63,569 nucleotides of DNA. It comes from Methanomicrobiaceae archaeon (GTDB taxonomy: Archaea > Halobacteriota > Methanomicrobia > Methanomicrobiales > Methanomicrobiaceae). The notes beneath the pieces are model-generated. The model made no database searches, was not told where the DNA came from, and saw only the letters and a program-made list of their open reading frames with translations. Every line of letters starts with the position of its first letter. Position 1 is the first letter of the stretch. The position numbers and the translations under genes are program-made. Where the stretch lies: NCBI GenBank assembly GCA_016937345.1, contig JAFGWE010000037.1, positions 1-63,569 on the forward strand, read 5' to 3'. Below are positions 8,776 through 17,419 of the stretch, piece after piece.

Positions 8776-9600
8776 TCACCATGTCGGGGAGGCATTAGAG
8801 CCGATCACTCCCAAAACAACAGAATCGGAAGAAAATATTTCAAAATACGTATTTACGGCTGCATCGCTTGAATTGGATTTAGTGTGATTCTGCATCCACA
8901 ATTCGATTGTGTCGCCACCATGAACCCCGGGAATGTCCACTGTGTATGTAGTGCCCGGAGCCGTCAAAGTAGCAGTATAATATTCTGCTGATTTCGCAAC
9001 ACCGTTGACATATATTTTCCCACAGGAATATCCTCCGCCGGAGGAATACAGATTAAACGATACCTTAAACGTGGACGATTTATTCTTATCGTTGTCGAAA
9101 ACAGCAGGGACATAATCCAACGGCACCGGAATTGACCTGACTAAAACGTATGTAAGCGATGTGGTGCTCACAGCGTTATTATACACCTTCCTTGACGTGT
9201 CGCCAGTCACGGCCTTCATAAAGTTCGCAGACATTTGATTGAGGTTTGTGATACTCTTCTGGTTCCAGTCCTTGTCTGCGTCAATCACCTGCTCAGATAA
9301 CAGAGGGGCCGGGATTGCATCAACCCATGTTATTGCCGAGTTCCCGGCTGCACACATCAGGAAGGAAAAACTCCCGTCAACAGCCATTTTTGTCGCAGTG
9401 GATGCAATCGCCGTATTGGTCTGGCTCCATGTATCAGTATCAGGATCATAGATCGCATTATGAACAAACCACATGTTGCCGTCATTATCAACACAGAACA
9501 TTTTTCCAAGGGTTTCCATGTTACCATTATAGGCTTCCTGCCACCCTTTTCTTCGACTTATTTTAGTCAGTCCGAGGTTGTCGGTATAAGTATCAGCCAT
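8776..9600 (-). CDS. Tail fibre-like protein
   Basis: A 274-residue protein placed in the fibre region. Its N-terminus, NLGLTKISRRKGWQEAYNGN, has the pattern found at the start of many phage fibres and resembles the start of the 974-residue protein upstream. The C-terminal half (about 140-274) is a beta-rich, Gly/Ser/Thr-rich domain, likely the distal receptor-facing part. It ends shortly before the late promoter of the next gene. The precise receptor is unknown. Confidence 0.65.
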   Translation of the reverse strand: MADTYTDNLGLTKISRRKGWQEAYNGNMETLGKMFCVDNDGNMWFVHNAIYDPDTDTWSQTNTAIASTATKMAVDGSFSFLMCAAGNSAITWVDAIPAPLLSEQVIDADKDWNQKSITNLNQMSANFMKAVTGDTSRKVYNNAVSTTSLTYVLVRSIPVPLDYVPAVFDNDKNKSSTFKVSFNLYSSGGGYSCGKIYVNGVAKSAEYYTATLTAPGTTYTVDIPGVHGGDTIELWMQNHTKSNSSDAAVNTYFEIFSSDSVVLGVIGSNASPTW

Positions 9601-9612
9601 TCATCAGTCCTC

Positions 9613-9993
9613 TTATGATTCATATTCCTCATCGAACCCTGAGATCGAATACGGTGCTGTATATATCAATCCGGTAGCAGGTCCTACGATTGCTCCTGAT
9701 AGTATGTGCCTGACAAGGAAGATGTCATCCTCACCGCTAACACCACAGATCCATATTGCAGTGATAGTAGTATCCACTGTGAAATCCCCGATATCAACCT
9801 GTCCTGTGAACTCAAGGTTTGCACCATCCCTGGTTGTAACTACACTCTTTCGTAGTGCTTCATTTACCGGGACAAGATCCTCTTCGGTCACTGCCCCGGT
9901 ATCGAACACCATGAAAGTGTAAAAGTTTTTTATCATCTCAGCATTGTATGCCAGTCCTGCATCGAGGGTTGCCTCGCTCGTTGATTCTACCAT
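9613..9993 (-). CDS. Small tail-associated hypothetical protein
   Basis: A 126-residue acidic protein. The first 40 residues are helical, and the rest is beta-rich with Gly and Thr (DIGDFTVDTTITAIWICGV). It is packed between fibre genes: a well-formed ribosome-binding sequence GGAG lies 7-8 bases before ATG 9993, right after the stop of the 37-codon gene. It may be a fibre connector or a fibre chaperone, but no family is recognised. Confidence 0.55.
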   Translation of the reverse strand: MVESTSEATLDAGLAYNAEMIKNFYTFMVFDTGAVTEEDLVPVNEALRKSVVTTRDGANLEFTGQVDIGDFTVDTTITAIWICGVSGEDDIFLVRHILSGAIVGPATGLIYTAPYSISGFDEEYES

Positions 9994-10005
9994 AATTCTG
10001 TCTCC

Positions 10006-10119
10006 TTATCTACCAATAGCCAACCCCGACTGAAATATATAGGTCAGTCGGGCCGTGGTTGTCTTTTTCTCTACGCTGTTCACTTCTGAGATGGAAGTAT
10101 CACGAAAACAAAAGTTCAT
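10006..10119 (-). CDS. Small coupled gene, 37 residues
   Basis: ATG at 10119 overlaps the stop of the preceding gene in an ATGA junction. A strong GAGGAG ribosome-binding sequence lies before it, inside the upstream gene's end. The frame runs to TAA at 10006 and the next gene's GGAG follows at once. Tight coupling on both sides supports real translation. The product is basic and starts MNFCFRDTSISEVNS. Function is unknown. The perfect hairpin at 10025-10052 lies inside it. Confidence 0.6.
   Translation of the reverse strand: MNFCFRDTSISEVNSVEKKTTTARLTYIFQSGLAIGR
10025..10052. repeat. Perfect 9-bp inverted repeat
   Basis: CCCGACTGA at 10025-10033 pairs with TCAGTCGGG at 10044-10052 around a 10-base loop. 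It falls inside the 37-codon gene, about 20 bases before the next gene's ribosome-binding site. No T-run follows on the minus strand, so it does not look like a simple terminator. Confidence 0.6.
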
Positions 10120-10745
10120 ACAATCTCCTCCTCGGTCAGCCTTTCTGGGAAAGCAATCTGATAGACCTCTCCGTCTTTGATCTTTCTGATGTTGCCGAGG
10201 GTTGCAGGCCGTCTTATTGACATATCGAAATACTCTGCATCAGCATACGGGTTTCTCTCAACTGACAACTGGCCGTCTGTCAGCCGGATTGCCGGGTTGC
10301 CGAACATCTCCGGGACGATAGTTTTCCTGATGCTTCCGGAGGCCCACGATACCGGGTTGTATTTCACAATTCCAATCTTTCCATCCTTAAGTCCGATGTG
10401 CACAAATCCGGGTTTCTTCGTCCAGGAGTATTTTTTCGTCCCGATATACAGGTCAAACAGCATCAGGTTGCTAACATCGGCCCACGTTGCAGGTTCTCCG
10501 TACTCCTCCGGATCTATCTCCACGACTGAAGATTCTGTCACCTGAAGGGTTTCATATACAGGATTCTCTTCCTCATCGTATCCGAGTAGGATCTCCTCAA
10601 CGACAGGTTCTCCGTCTTCATCCAGAACTGGCACTTCGACAGGATAGGATTCCGGGATATCGACAATCACTCCGTCATCCTGTTGCTCTATCACGGAGAA
10701 GGGGAAGGGCCAGTCCTCCCCAACTTCTGACACTTTGCGCATCAT
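10116..10745 (-). CDS. Tail-region hypothetical protein
   Basis: A 209-residue acidic protein. Residues 30-85 are rich in Glu, Asp, Pro and Val (for example PVLDEDGEPVVEE), like a linker. The second half looks globular. It overlaps the end of the 974-residue fibre gene by 4 nt and overlaps the 37-codon gene downstream by 4 nt, so the group is translated together. Position suggests a fibre-attachment or fibre-assembly role. No known family is recognised. Confidence 0.6.
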   Translation of the reverse strand: MMRKVSEVGEDWPFPFSVIEQQDDGVIVDIPESYPVEVPVLDEDGEPVVEEILLGYDEEENPVYETLQVTESSVVEIDPEEYGEPATWADVSNLMLFDLYIGTKKYSWTKKPGFVHIGLKDGKIGIVKYNPVSWASGSIRKTIVPEMFGNPAIRLTDGQLSVERNPYADAEYFDMSIRRPATLGNIRKIKDGEVYQIAFPERLTEEEIV

Positions 10746-13666
10746 GCGAGTTCCTCCTCTGTGACATACACAATCGGCTTAAAAATGTTCTGTGAGACCT
10801 GTATCGTGCTTGCAGGCGGATCTCCCGATGCTGTCTGAAGAGAGACTTCGATAACTTTGTTCCTGTCGTTATCATTCGTCTGAAGTTTCCAACGGTTGTT
10901 TTTGACTGTTCCGTCCATAGCTACATCTTTGGAGGTGTCAGTTCCGCCATCGCTGTCGATGTGTGTGTCGTCTGTGACGTTCTTTGCGGTGATTCTCAGG
11001 CTTTCAGACTCGGTTGCACTGGTTGATTTGGCAGAGACAAAAGACATCCAGTCTCCGGAGACGATATCTTCTAGAGTTGCAGACCATGAGATTTTTTCTG
11101 TTACTCCGTATCTGCCCCCATGAGACAGGCTCGGAATACCAAGACTGATTCCATTCGGGGAGTTTGCCTCATGTCCGATAATAACCAAATCTTTGATTTT
11201 CGGGTGGCACGATAAATTCATGCCATATTCTGAAAACCCGAAGTATCCGCTTATTGGTTCGGGGGCATACGCGGCTGTATCTATTGTAAGAACACCATCA
11301 CACCACCCGTATAGGTGCGCCCCTGTGAACAATATTGCAATATCATAATATGTGTTTGCGGTTCGGCTCGGTATCAATGTCCCGACCACGATTGCAGATC
11401 CCCCCTCTATATACATCTTCAGAATGCCGGACGATTGGATGTAATATTTCCCGCATTGTGCTTCACTTGCACAACTGGCAAATCCAAAATACACGCTATC
11501 TCTCCCTGCCGCTACATTATCAGATGAAATTTTAAATCTGATGTAATGCGCTTCCGCATTGTCGAACATAACCGAGTTTAGCACCCAATATTGTGACGGG
11601 GCGGGGCTGTAAATATACGCTTCCAATAAATTCTGAGTCCAAGCCAAATGAGAACATTCGTTTGCGATACTGGTTTCAAAATCAATTGAAAGAGCAGTGC
11701 AGACAACATTCTCCCCATCTATCTCTATAAGTCCAACCTGAGTTCCCCTGTTGATTGGTGTTGGATATACTCTTGTGCCATCGACTTGCCAATCGTCATA
11801 CCGAATCTCAAACGAACTGCTTGCAAAAGAGTTCAGCGAGGTTGCTATACCGAAAAACCCTTCTCCGATTGTGTCATCTACTACTGAGATTACCTCACTT
11901 CCGTTGATTAATACGGTGATTGTTCCATCAGTTGCACGGTCTATCTCGAAGTCGTGGGTTGTTCCGAGAGAACCGAAATCATATGTAGCAGAACCGATTG
12001 ATGTAGAACCGCCCCCTATGTTGTTGCGGTATAACTGAACTGTTGTCGAATTGAGGTAGGCTCTAATAACGTAACCATCCCACGGAGTATCAAGGAAATT
12101 CCCACTCCCAGATTTCTGTTGAAGTCCAAACCCATACATGAATCTGCAAGATCCTGCTGCACATTCTGCGATACCTGTGACAGAAATTTTATGATTCTCA
12201 TCCTTCACTTTTGCGAACGGGGCTACAAAGTTCCGGTCGCCTGCATAATCCATAATTCGGAGATACCCTGCTGTGACCGTCCACGTTCCAGTATAGTTAA
12301 AACGCCCGATTGAATTTGAGCCGAAATCTTCTCTGAAATAATACGCCTCATTACTCTCGCAGTTGGTTGTTCCGGCAATCAGGTTTGCACGGGTTACAAG
12401 GTCATCAAAAAAGCTGTCACGTGTTCCAGTATTCTTATTCAGGAACACCGTGCCGTAATGGAACGGGGACGATAACGCATTCGTATATGCAATCATTGTC
12501 GGAGCAGTTGGCTTTGTGCCGGATTCCAGATACACCCATGCGTATATGACTCCATGATCGGGATCTACGATTGTCTCTACAATGAACGATGCCGCTGAGC
12601 CATATCCGGACTGTGATGTTCCGTTCGTCAATACAACCTGACCGCTCTGACCGTAATCCTTCCAGATATATGGTGTGACAGCTCCGCTGCCGGTCTGTTT
12701 TATCCCGACAACAATGTTGCTCGTGCCGTCCGCAATTGTGGCAAACATCACACCATGAACATCATTTATCAGATATGCGGATGAGGTCACAAGACGCTTT
12801 TTGAAATACCCTTCTGTATATTTGTAATGCTTCAGTCTTTCAACTGCGAGAACATCTGTTGCCGACTGTAACAGCATTTTATCGGTGCTGTATGAAAGTC
12901 CCGCCCCTGCAATGAGCTGATGTCTTGCTGAAGTGTCCGCTGAATAATCATCTGCATAGGAGATTGAAGGTAATCCAACAAGATTTTTAAGTTCAATAGA
13001 TGCTATATCGCCAGATGATGTTGTTGAAATTCCGATTGATGTTATATTTACATCGCCTATATCAGAATCACCAGAAAACAATGTTTGTAGAACTCCATTT
13101 CTATATATTTCAAATCCATCAGAATCAAAAATTAATTCTAATAAATAATCAAAATCAGAACTGGTGCTTTCATTTGCTGTGAACGCAATCTGAGAACCAT
13201 TCTTGTAAATAATTATCCTATATGCTTCAGAACCGGCAGAAATTACATACGCATATATAAAAACTTTGTAAATATCGCCACCTGATGTAACAAAATATAT
13301 TCCCCCCGATGTTGTCGCGGCAACTTGAGGATTCTCGATATTTACATTTAATGCTAAATATTTGGGATTATGTGCAATTGTGCTGAGTGTTGCTGTTTTT
13401 GTTGTTATTTTTTTATTTGCAGTATCCCAAACGAAACTTGAAACATCGCCGGTAAAATTCTCCGAAGTATTATTCGAGAAATCGTCATAATACATCTTCC
13501 TCTCAGTGTCCTGTGTAATCGAGACGACTTTTTCAACAAGTGGATCTTTCAGCTCAGCACCTTTGATGGCAGAGTCGATTTTGGAGAGGTTTGCGTTCAT
13601 CAAAGCTCTCCAGTTTTTTACAGGATCTATCAGAGTCAGTTCGTAGTGTTCAGTCAAACTTGTCAT
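10742..13666 (-). CDS. Large tail fibre / receptor-binding protein with repeated lectin-like modules
   Basis: At 974 residues, the largest virion protein in the provirus. Residues 1-45 form an anchor-like start (HYELTLIDPVKNWRALMNAN). After it come four beta-sandwich-like modules of about 170-210 residues each, beginning near residues 57, 232, 443 and 645. Several open with an aromatic/acidic strand such as YYDDFS, YADDYS or YFREDF and end with an Ile/Val strand, as in LamG or concanavalin-like folds. The last 120 residues are a separate Thr/Ser-rich domain. These traits and its place after gpI-like protein point to host binding. Which sugar or protein it binds cannot be told. Confidence 0.75.
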   Translation of the reverse strand: MTSLTEHYELTLIDPVKNWRALMNANLSKIDSAIKGAELKDPLVEKVVSITQDTERKMYYDDFSNNTSENFTGDVSSFVWDTANKKITTKTATLSTIAHNPKYLALNVNIENPQVAATTSGGIYFVTSGGDIYKVFIYAYVISAGSEAYRIIIYKNGSQIAFTANESTSSDFDYLLELIFDSDGFEIYRNGVLQTLFSGDSDIGDVNITSIGISTTSSGDIASIELKNLVGLPSISYADDYSADTSARHQLIAGAGLSYSTDKMLLQSATDVLAVERLKHYKYTEGYFKKRLVTSSAYLINDVHGVMFATIADGTSNIVVGIKQTGSGAVTPYIWKDYGQSGQVVLTNGTSQSGYGSAASFIVETIVDPDHGVIYAWVYLESGTKPTAPTMIAYTNALSSPFHYGTVFLNKNTGTRDSFFDDLVTRANLIAGTTNCESNEAYYFREDFGSNSIGRFNYTGTWTVTAGYLRIMDYAGDRNFVAPFAKVKDENHKISVTGIAECAAGSCRFMYGFGLQQKSGSGNFLDTPWDGYVIRAYLNSTTVQLYRNNIGGGSTSIGSATYDFGSLGTTHDFEIDRATDGTITVLINGSEVISVVDDTIGEGFFGIATSLNSFASSSFEIRYDDWQVDGTRVYPTPINRGTQVGLIEIDGENVVCTALSIDFETSIANECSHLAWTQNLLEAYIYSPAPSQYWVLNSVMFDNAEAHYIRFKISSDNVAAGRDSVYFGFASCASEAQCGKYYIQSSGILKMYIEGGSAIVVGTLIPSRTANTYYDIAILFTGAHLYGWCDGVLTIDTAAYAPEPISGYFGFSEYGMNLSCHPKIKDLVIIGHEANSPNGISLGIPSLSHGGRYGVTEKISWSATLEDIVSGDWMSFVSAKSTSATESESLRITAKNVTDDTHIDSDGGTDTSKDVAMDGTVKNNRWKLQTNDNDRNKVIEVSLQTASGDPPASTIQVSQNIFKPIVYVTEEELA

Positions 13667-14445
13667 GTTATCACCGTGATTATTCCAGGGCCGGTATAAT
13701 GCCCTTCAGTTACATTTCCATATATTCCAAGTCCGTAGTAGTCGGAACCATACACGAACCCGCTCGTTCCTATCAACATACTTGTCAACGTTGCCTCTCC
13801 TGGAAGAGATCTGTGTGTTTCACAGGGATCCCCGAATGTGGCATCGCCAAAATACGAGTTTCCAAAAATGAACTCCGACTGACACAGGAGAGTTGCGGTT
13901 GAGTGTGTCGCTGTCCCATCGTTGTCTGCTATATGCCGCTCCCACAAAGCTGCGAGGTATATTATGAGGCATTCATGCAGGTACTTGACGCCTGCTGCTT
14001 TCGTTGAATTAATATTCTTATTAAAAGAAGTCAGAGTGAAACTAGCTGAAGGAGACTCTTCAATCCTGATGGAAAATGCATTATCATCATCAGATTCTAC
14101 TATTGTGATTTTATTGGTGTCTACTCCGGAAAGAACAGAAACTACATTTTTAATGTCATCAAGGGTGCCGTTGGACATCCGGAAAACAACCGTTGATCCT
14201 ATCAGTGCCCTAAAATCTGCATCTGAAAGTCCTTCTCTTGAGAGTTCCAGAAGATCGGCAATATAATCCAGACTCTGGCCTGTAGCATAATCCAAAAGGT
14301 GTGCATCCCTGATATCTTCCAGTATGTTTTCCAATTCATCCAGTTCATCAGCAGGCATCCTGGTGATCTTATAGTTATTTGATTCTGTGTCCTGCCGGAA
14401 AGCAGATGAAAGCCTTCTGATTATTGCCGTGACTCTGTCGGTCAT
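13663..14445 (-). CDS. Baseplate wedge/tail protein (gpI, Mu gp48 or DUF2612-like)
   Basis: A 260-residue protein that follows gpJ, the fixed place of gpI-type proteins. The N-terminal half has the typical pattern: ELENILEDIRDAHLLDYATG then LDYIADLLELSREGLSDADFRALI. This is the stretch in which such proteins set up the fibre-holding end of the wedge. The C-terminal 100 residues carry two Gly/Tyr-rich repeats (GNSYFGDATFGD and GSDYYGLGIYGN). It overlaps both neighbours by 4 nt. Confidence 0.75.
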   Translation of the reverse strand: MTDRVTAIIRRLSSAFRQDTESNNYKITRMPADELDELENILEDIRDAHLLDYATGQSLDYIADLLELSREGLSDADFRALIGSTVVFRMSNGTLDDIKNVVSVLSGVDTNKITIVESDDDNAFSIRIEESPSASFTLTSFNKNINSTKAAGVKYLHECLIIYLAALWERHIADNDGTATHSTATLLCQSEFIFGNSYFGDATFGDPCETHRSLPGEATLTSMLIGTSGFVYGSDYYGLGIYGNVTEGHYTGPGIITVIT

Positions 14446-15539
14446 GACACTGTCACCGTTATAGTTCCCGCCTTGGAACAGGCAGATTCAGCAACAGCGA
14501 TGCTTTCACCAATTGAATCTGCGGTATTGGTTCCGTCGGTCATAGAAAGTGTGGTTACTTCATCAACACCGCTGCAGCTGGTAACTGCTTTTATCAGCTG
14601 AGTGTATGTGAGATCCTCACCGATCTTTTTTGCCTCTAGCCAGGCAGTAATGGCCTCTTCAACTTCTGCCTGTACATCGGAACTTACAGAGCCCGTAACC
14701 ATTTTGACCACTGCGGTAACTGAGATCTCAAATCCTGATGCAGGACCCCATGTAACCGGGATCCCACATGGTCGGGTATCCTCAATTGCAGCCGATATAT
14801 CATCAGAATCCCCACCGGAAACCGCAATAGATATTGTATGGGTTTCCGTATTTTCGGCCACATTCACATCCATTACTCCGTCAAGAGCAAGGATGGCTGC
14901 CTGAAGAGCAGCCACTGTTCCTTTTGCGGCCGGCTTCATAGTCATTGTCCGGATTCTGAGTTCTGTATCAGTCTCGGCGTCGCCTCCGCCGGTGAAGGTT
15001 GAAGCGTTCGCGACCGAGTCAATAGAAGAGATCGAGCTCACCAGTTTTGTTACAGTGTCTCCGGAGACATTGCCTTCAGACCCTGCAGTAAGGGCTGTCA
15101 CAGAAATGTTCACGGAGGTTTCATCTACTTCAATTGTCCCTGCTTCTGTTGTCTCAAAAAGGAGAGATTCATCGGAGGTTCCAACAACGGTTCCTGCAGG
15201 AATTGGAATTGCTGCACTTGCAGCAGAGGTTACAGAAAATGTCACAGTTCCGGAGGCCTTCGATGCTGCACGTCGTTTGATACCTACCAGGGCCACTACT
15301 CTGTCAAGACTCTGCCCCTCTGCAGATGAGATGAATCCTGAATAATACACTGCTTCTTCCTGCTGATAGAGGGTCGTCATTTCCACTGCAATCGACCTGA
15401 CAAACTGCCCGAGAAGGCTTCCTGTTGTCAGGTCAACATCAAAACCAAAGACGGTTCTTGCAGTAGACATCAGGGATTCAAGAACTTCCGGGTATGTCTT
15501 GGCTCTGAACCCTTCGGGGATAACTCCATATTCGGTCAC
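14442..15539 (-). CDS. Baseplate protein gpJ
   Basis: A 365-residue member of the baseplate J family (P2 gpJ, Mu gp47). Recognisable parts are the N-terminal VLESLMSTARTVFGFDVDLTTGSLLGQFVRSIA, QSLDRVVALVGIKRRAASKASGTV, and the central IPIPAGTVVGTSD and GSEGNV motifs. It forms the wedge of a contractile-tail baseplate. It stands between gp25-like and gpI-like genes, in standard myovirus order, with 4-nt overlaps. Confidence 0.92.
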   Translation of the reverse strand: MTEYGVIPEGFRAKTYPEVLESLMSTARTVFGFDVDLTTGSLLGQFVRSIAVEMTTLYQQEEAVYYSGFISSAEGQSLDRVVALVGIKRRAASKASGTVTFSVTSAASAAIPIPAGTVVGTSDESLLFETTEAGTIEVDETSVNISVTALTAGSEGNVSGDTVTKLVSSISSIDSVANASTFTGGGDAETDTELRIRTMTMKPAAKGTVAALQAAILALDGVMDVNVAENTETHTISIAVSGGDSDDISAAIEDTRPCGIPVTWGPASGFEISVTAVVKMVTGSVSSDVQAEVEEAITAWLEAKKIGEDLTYTQLIKAVTSCSGVDEVTTLSMTDGTNTADSIGESIAVAESACSKAGTITVTVS

Positions 15540-15886
15540 AGTGACACCCCGAGATCAATACTTGTTCCATCAGTGAGAATCGCTGTCAGAGAGATCTCAA
15601 ATGAACGGTCATTTTTCTCAAGTGATATATCCTGCACTGAATTGACGCTTTCATGCTGCAGAAGTGCATTTTTTACAGCACTGCTTATGAGCCGGGAATT
15701 GGGGCTCTTTATTTGCGACAGGTCGTCTATTCCAAAATTGGTATCAAAAGGCAGGCTTCCTTTGACAGACCGGAGGAGGAGTTTTAAGTCCTGTGCTATT
15801 TTATCTGCCCCGGAGACTGATCTGATTCTTCCTGCAGCGTCTAGGGCAAGATCACCATCATCATCGACAAGAATGGCTTTACTCAT
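15536..15886 (-). CDS. Baseplate wedge protein gpW/gp25-like
   Basis: A 116-residue member of the gp25/gpW lysozyme-like family, the most conserved baseplate wedge component of contractile tails. It has the typical DLKLLLRSVKGSLPFDTNFGID block and the VKNALLQHESVNSVQDI helix. I start it at ATG 15886, because the late-promoter TATA is about 27 nt upstream; an in-frame TTG at 15910 would place the start inside the promoter. It overlaps gpJ by 4 nt. Confidence 0.9.
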   Translation of the reverse strand: MSKAILVDDDGDLALDAAGRIRSVSGADKIAQDLKLLLRSVKGSLPFDTNFGIDDLSQIKSPNSRLISSAVKNALLQHESVNSVQDISLEKNDRSFEISLTAILTDGTSIDLGVSL

Positions 15887-15908
15887 ATGGAGAAAGTTGC
15901 CGAAAATC

Positions 15909-15926
15909 AATATAAAAAAAGGTCAA
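15909..15926 (-). promoter_or_regulatory. Late promoter copy 11 (gpW/gp25 gene)
   Basis: Minus strand TTGACCTTTTTTTATATT. TATA centre about 27 nt before ATG 15886. Confidence 0.65.
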
Positions 15927-15930
15927 AAAA

Positions 15931-16584
15931 TTATTTATTGATATATGAGTTGAGGCTTTTAAAATAACTCATTCTTAGATTTTGATAATATTTTGAGTTA
16001 TATTCTAATTGTCCTTTGAAAATATCAATTAAATTATTCCGTTCATTTTCAATAAGGCTGAAAAAAAACTTAATTTTCTTTTCATAATTTATTTGCTCCC
16101 CTTCTGTGTTATCCCCGATAGAGGCTGTGATCAATTTATTGATTTCTTCTTCATATTTTTGAGTCACTGCACAAAAATATTTCATCGAATAATATAATGA
16201 ATTCAGTTGGTATTGATCATCTTTTGGTAAATACATAATTAATAATGATTTTTCCAGTAAACTAAAATAAAAAAAATTCAGGTAGTTATATAAATATCCT
16301 CCATAACCTTCAGTGATATATTTATTTGGAATCCAATGAGATTCCTTTTTATTTTTATTTTTGAAATCTGCAAGCCATTTTTTTTGTGCTATACAAAAAT
16401 CTCCTTCAAAATTTGTTTCAAATTTATGTTTATTTTGCTCAATTTCAACTAACATTTGCTTTACCAAAGTGTTAAATTGTTTTTTTACTTGTATTGAATG
16501 AACTAAGCTAGCAGTGAAAAGCGCTGCAACTATTCCTGCAATAATCCCTATAACTAAATTCGAAATGAGAGCATTAAAGTACAT
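15931..16584 (-). CDS. AT-rich membrane-anchored protein inserted in the baseplate cluster
   Basis: About 217 residues from ATG 16584. A single strong transmembrane span covers residues 8-28 (SNLVIGIIAGIVAALFTASL). The remainder is Lys/Asn/Tyr-rich and mostly helical. The gene is far more AT-rich than the tail genes on either side, and it separates the PAAR-like tip from gp25, which are normally adjacent. A TATA-like GAATATATTC sits about 28 nt before ATG 16584; a GTG at 16641 would add 19 residues. It looks like a late-acquired cargo gene (moron), perhaps for exclusion of other viruses. No family is recognised. Confidence 0.65.
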   Translation of the reverse strand: MYFNALISNLVIGIIAGIVAALFTASLVHSIQVKKQFNTLVKQMLVEIEQNKHKFETNFEGDFCIAQKKWLADFKNKNKKESHWIPNKYITEGYGGYLYNYLNFFYFSLLEKSLLIMYLPKDDQYQLNSLYYSMKYFCAVTQKYEEEINKLITASIGDNTEGEQINYEKKIKFFFSLIENERNNLIDIFKGQLEYNSKYYQNLRMSYFKSLNSYINK

Positions 16585-16619
16585 AAATGCATTATTATTT
16601 TTTGATCGAATATATTCTT

Positions 16620-16937
16620 TTACTCTGAGTTTACAAAACACTGATTTGATACCACAATCCCAGAAAATGTATGCTCTCCGTCCTCAGAAACATCCTTTTC
16701 TCTGCAGATAGGTATCTCATTAATATTCAATACAGTCGAGCAGACGGAGAGCTGGCCTGCATACCCACTCGTACAGTGGCAGGGGAACTCCTCACCTTTT
16801 GTAACTATCAGGAGATTGTTTATCCTGGCAAAGGTCTGCTGGGTAACAGGAGTTATTGGCTTTGGGCCTCCACCGGCTGGGGGGTCATGAGCATCTGATG
16901 CAATATCGACATCGCCCTCAACAGCGACAAGCTTCAT
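16620..16937 (-). CDS. PAAR-like spike tip protein
   Basis: A 105-residue Gly/Pro- and Cys-containing protein right after the spike gene, where the metal-binding tip of a contractile tail is usually encoded. It begins MKLVAVEGDVDIASDAHDP. It carries cysteines in EFPCHCTSGYAGQLSVC and EIPICREKD that could bind a metal, as PAAR tips do. The match to PAAR is by position and general pattern rather than a firm motif. It overlaps the spike gene by 4 nt. Confidence 0.6.
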   Translation of the reverse strand: MKLVAVEGDVDIASDAHDPPAGGGPKPITPVTQQTFARINNLLIVTKGEEFPCHCTSGYAGQLSVCSTVLNINEIPICREKDVSEDGEHTFSGIVVSNQCFVNSE

Positions 16938-17419
16938 AGTTCATACCCCTGACTCATATCCAGCATATCGACCTTTTTTGCCACAATTCGGATATCTCCG
17001 TCACCGCTGATCTTCATCCCGGCGCCGGATGAATGCCTGATCATGATCTCGTTTTCCTGCAATGTATAGGGCGGGGAAGAAAATACACCCGGGATCACAA
17101 TTCCGTTATTGATGGAGAATATAGTCTGTTCATTTACTGTGTCGCCGGCAAGCTGCTCCCGGACGTTCCACTTACCGAAGATCACCAGGACGAGATCATC
17201 CACGGAAAGGGCCATCATCAGGCAACCGGCAGCTGATGAAGGATACATGATCGGGAGATCCTGAAGAGTGACTTCGTTGCCGGCAACAGTATTTTTGAGA
17301 GTGACGCTACAGATGTTCTTTTCATAATCGACAGACACAACCTTTGCAACGGTAGCGGTCCACAGTTTACCAATCTCCTTCTCAATGAGGCTTTTTGTCA
17401 GCGTTCCGATATTGTTCAT
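16934..17419 (-). CDS. Baseplate spike protein (gpV / Mu gp45-like)
   Basis: A 161-residue protein with an N-terminal OB-like domain (TATVAKVVSVDYEKNICSVTL) and the strand pattern PIMYPSSAAGCLMMALSVDDLVLVIF, as in gpV/gp138-type spikes. The end is a repetitive beta section (SGAGMKISGDGDIRIVAKKVDM), as in the trimeric spike shaft. It punctures the host envelope when the sheath contracts. It lies between the hub and tip genes with 4-nt overlaps. Confidence 0.85.
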   Translation of the reverse strand: MNNIGTLTKSLIEKEIGKLWTATVAKVVSVDYEKNICSVTLKNTVAGNEVTLQDLPIMYPSSAAGCLMMALSVDDLVLVIFGKWNVREQLAGDTVNEQTIFSINNGIVIPGVFSSPPYTLQENEIMIRHSSGAGMKISGDGDIRIVAKKVDMLDMSQGYEL

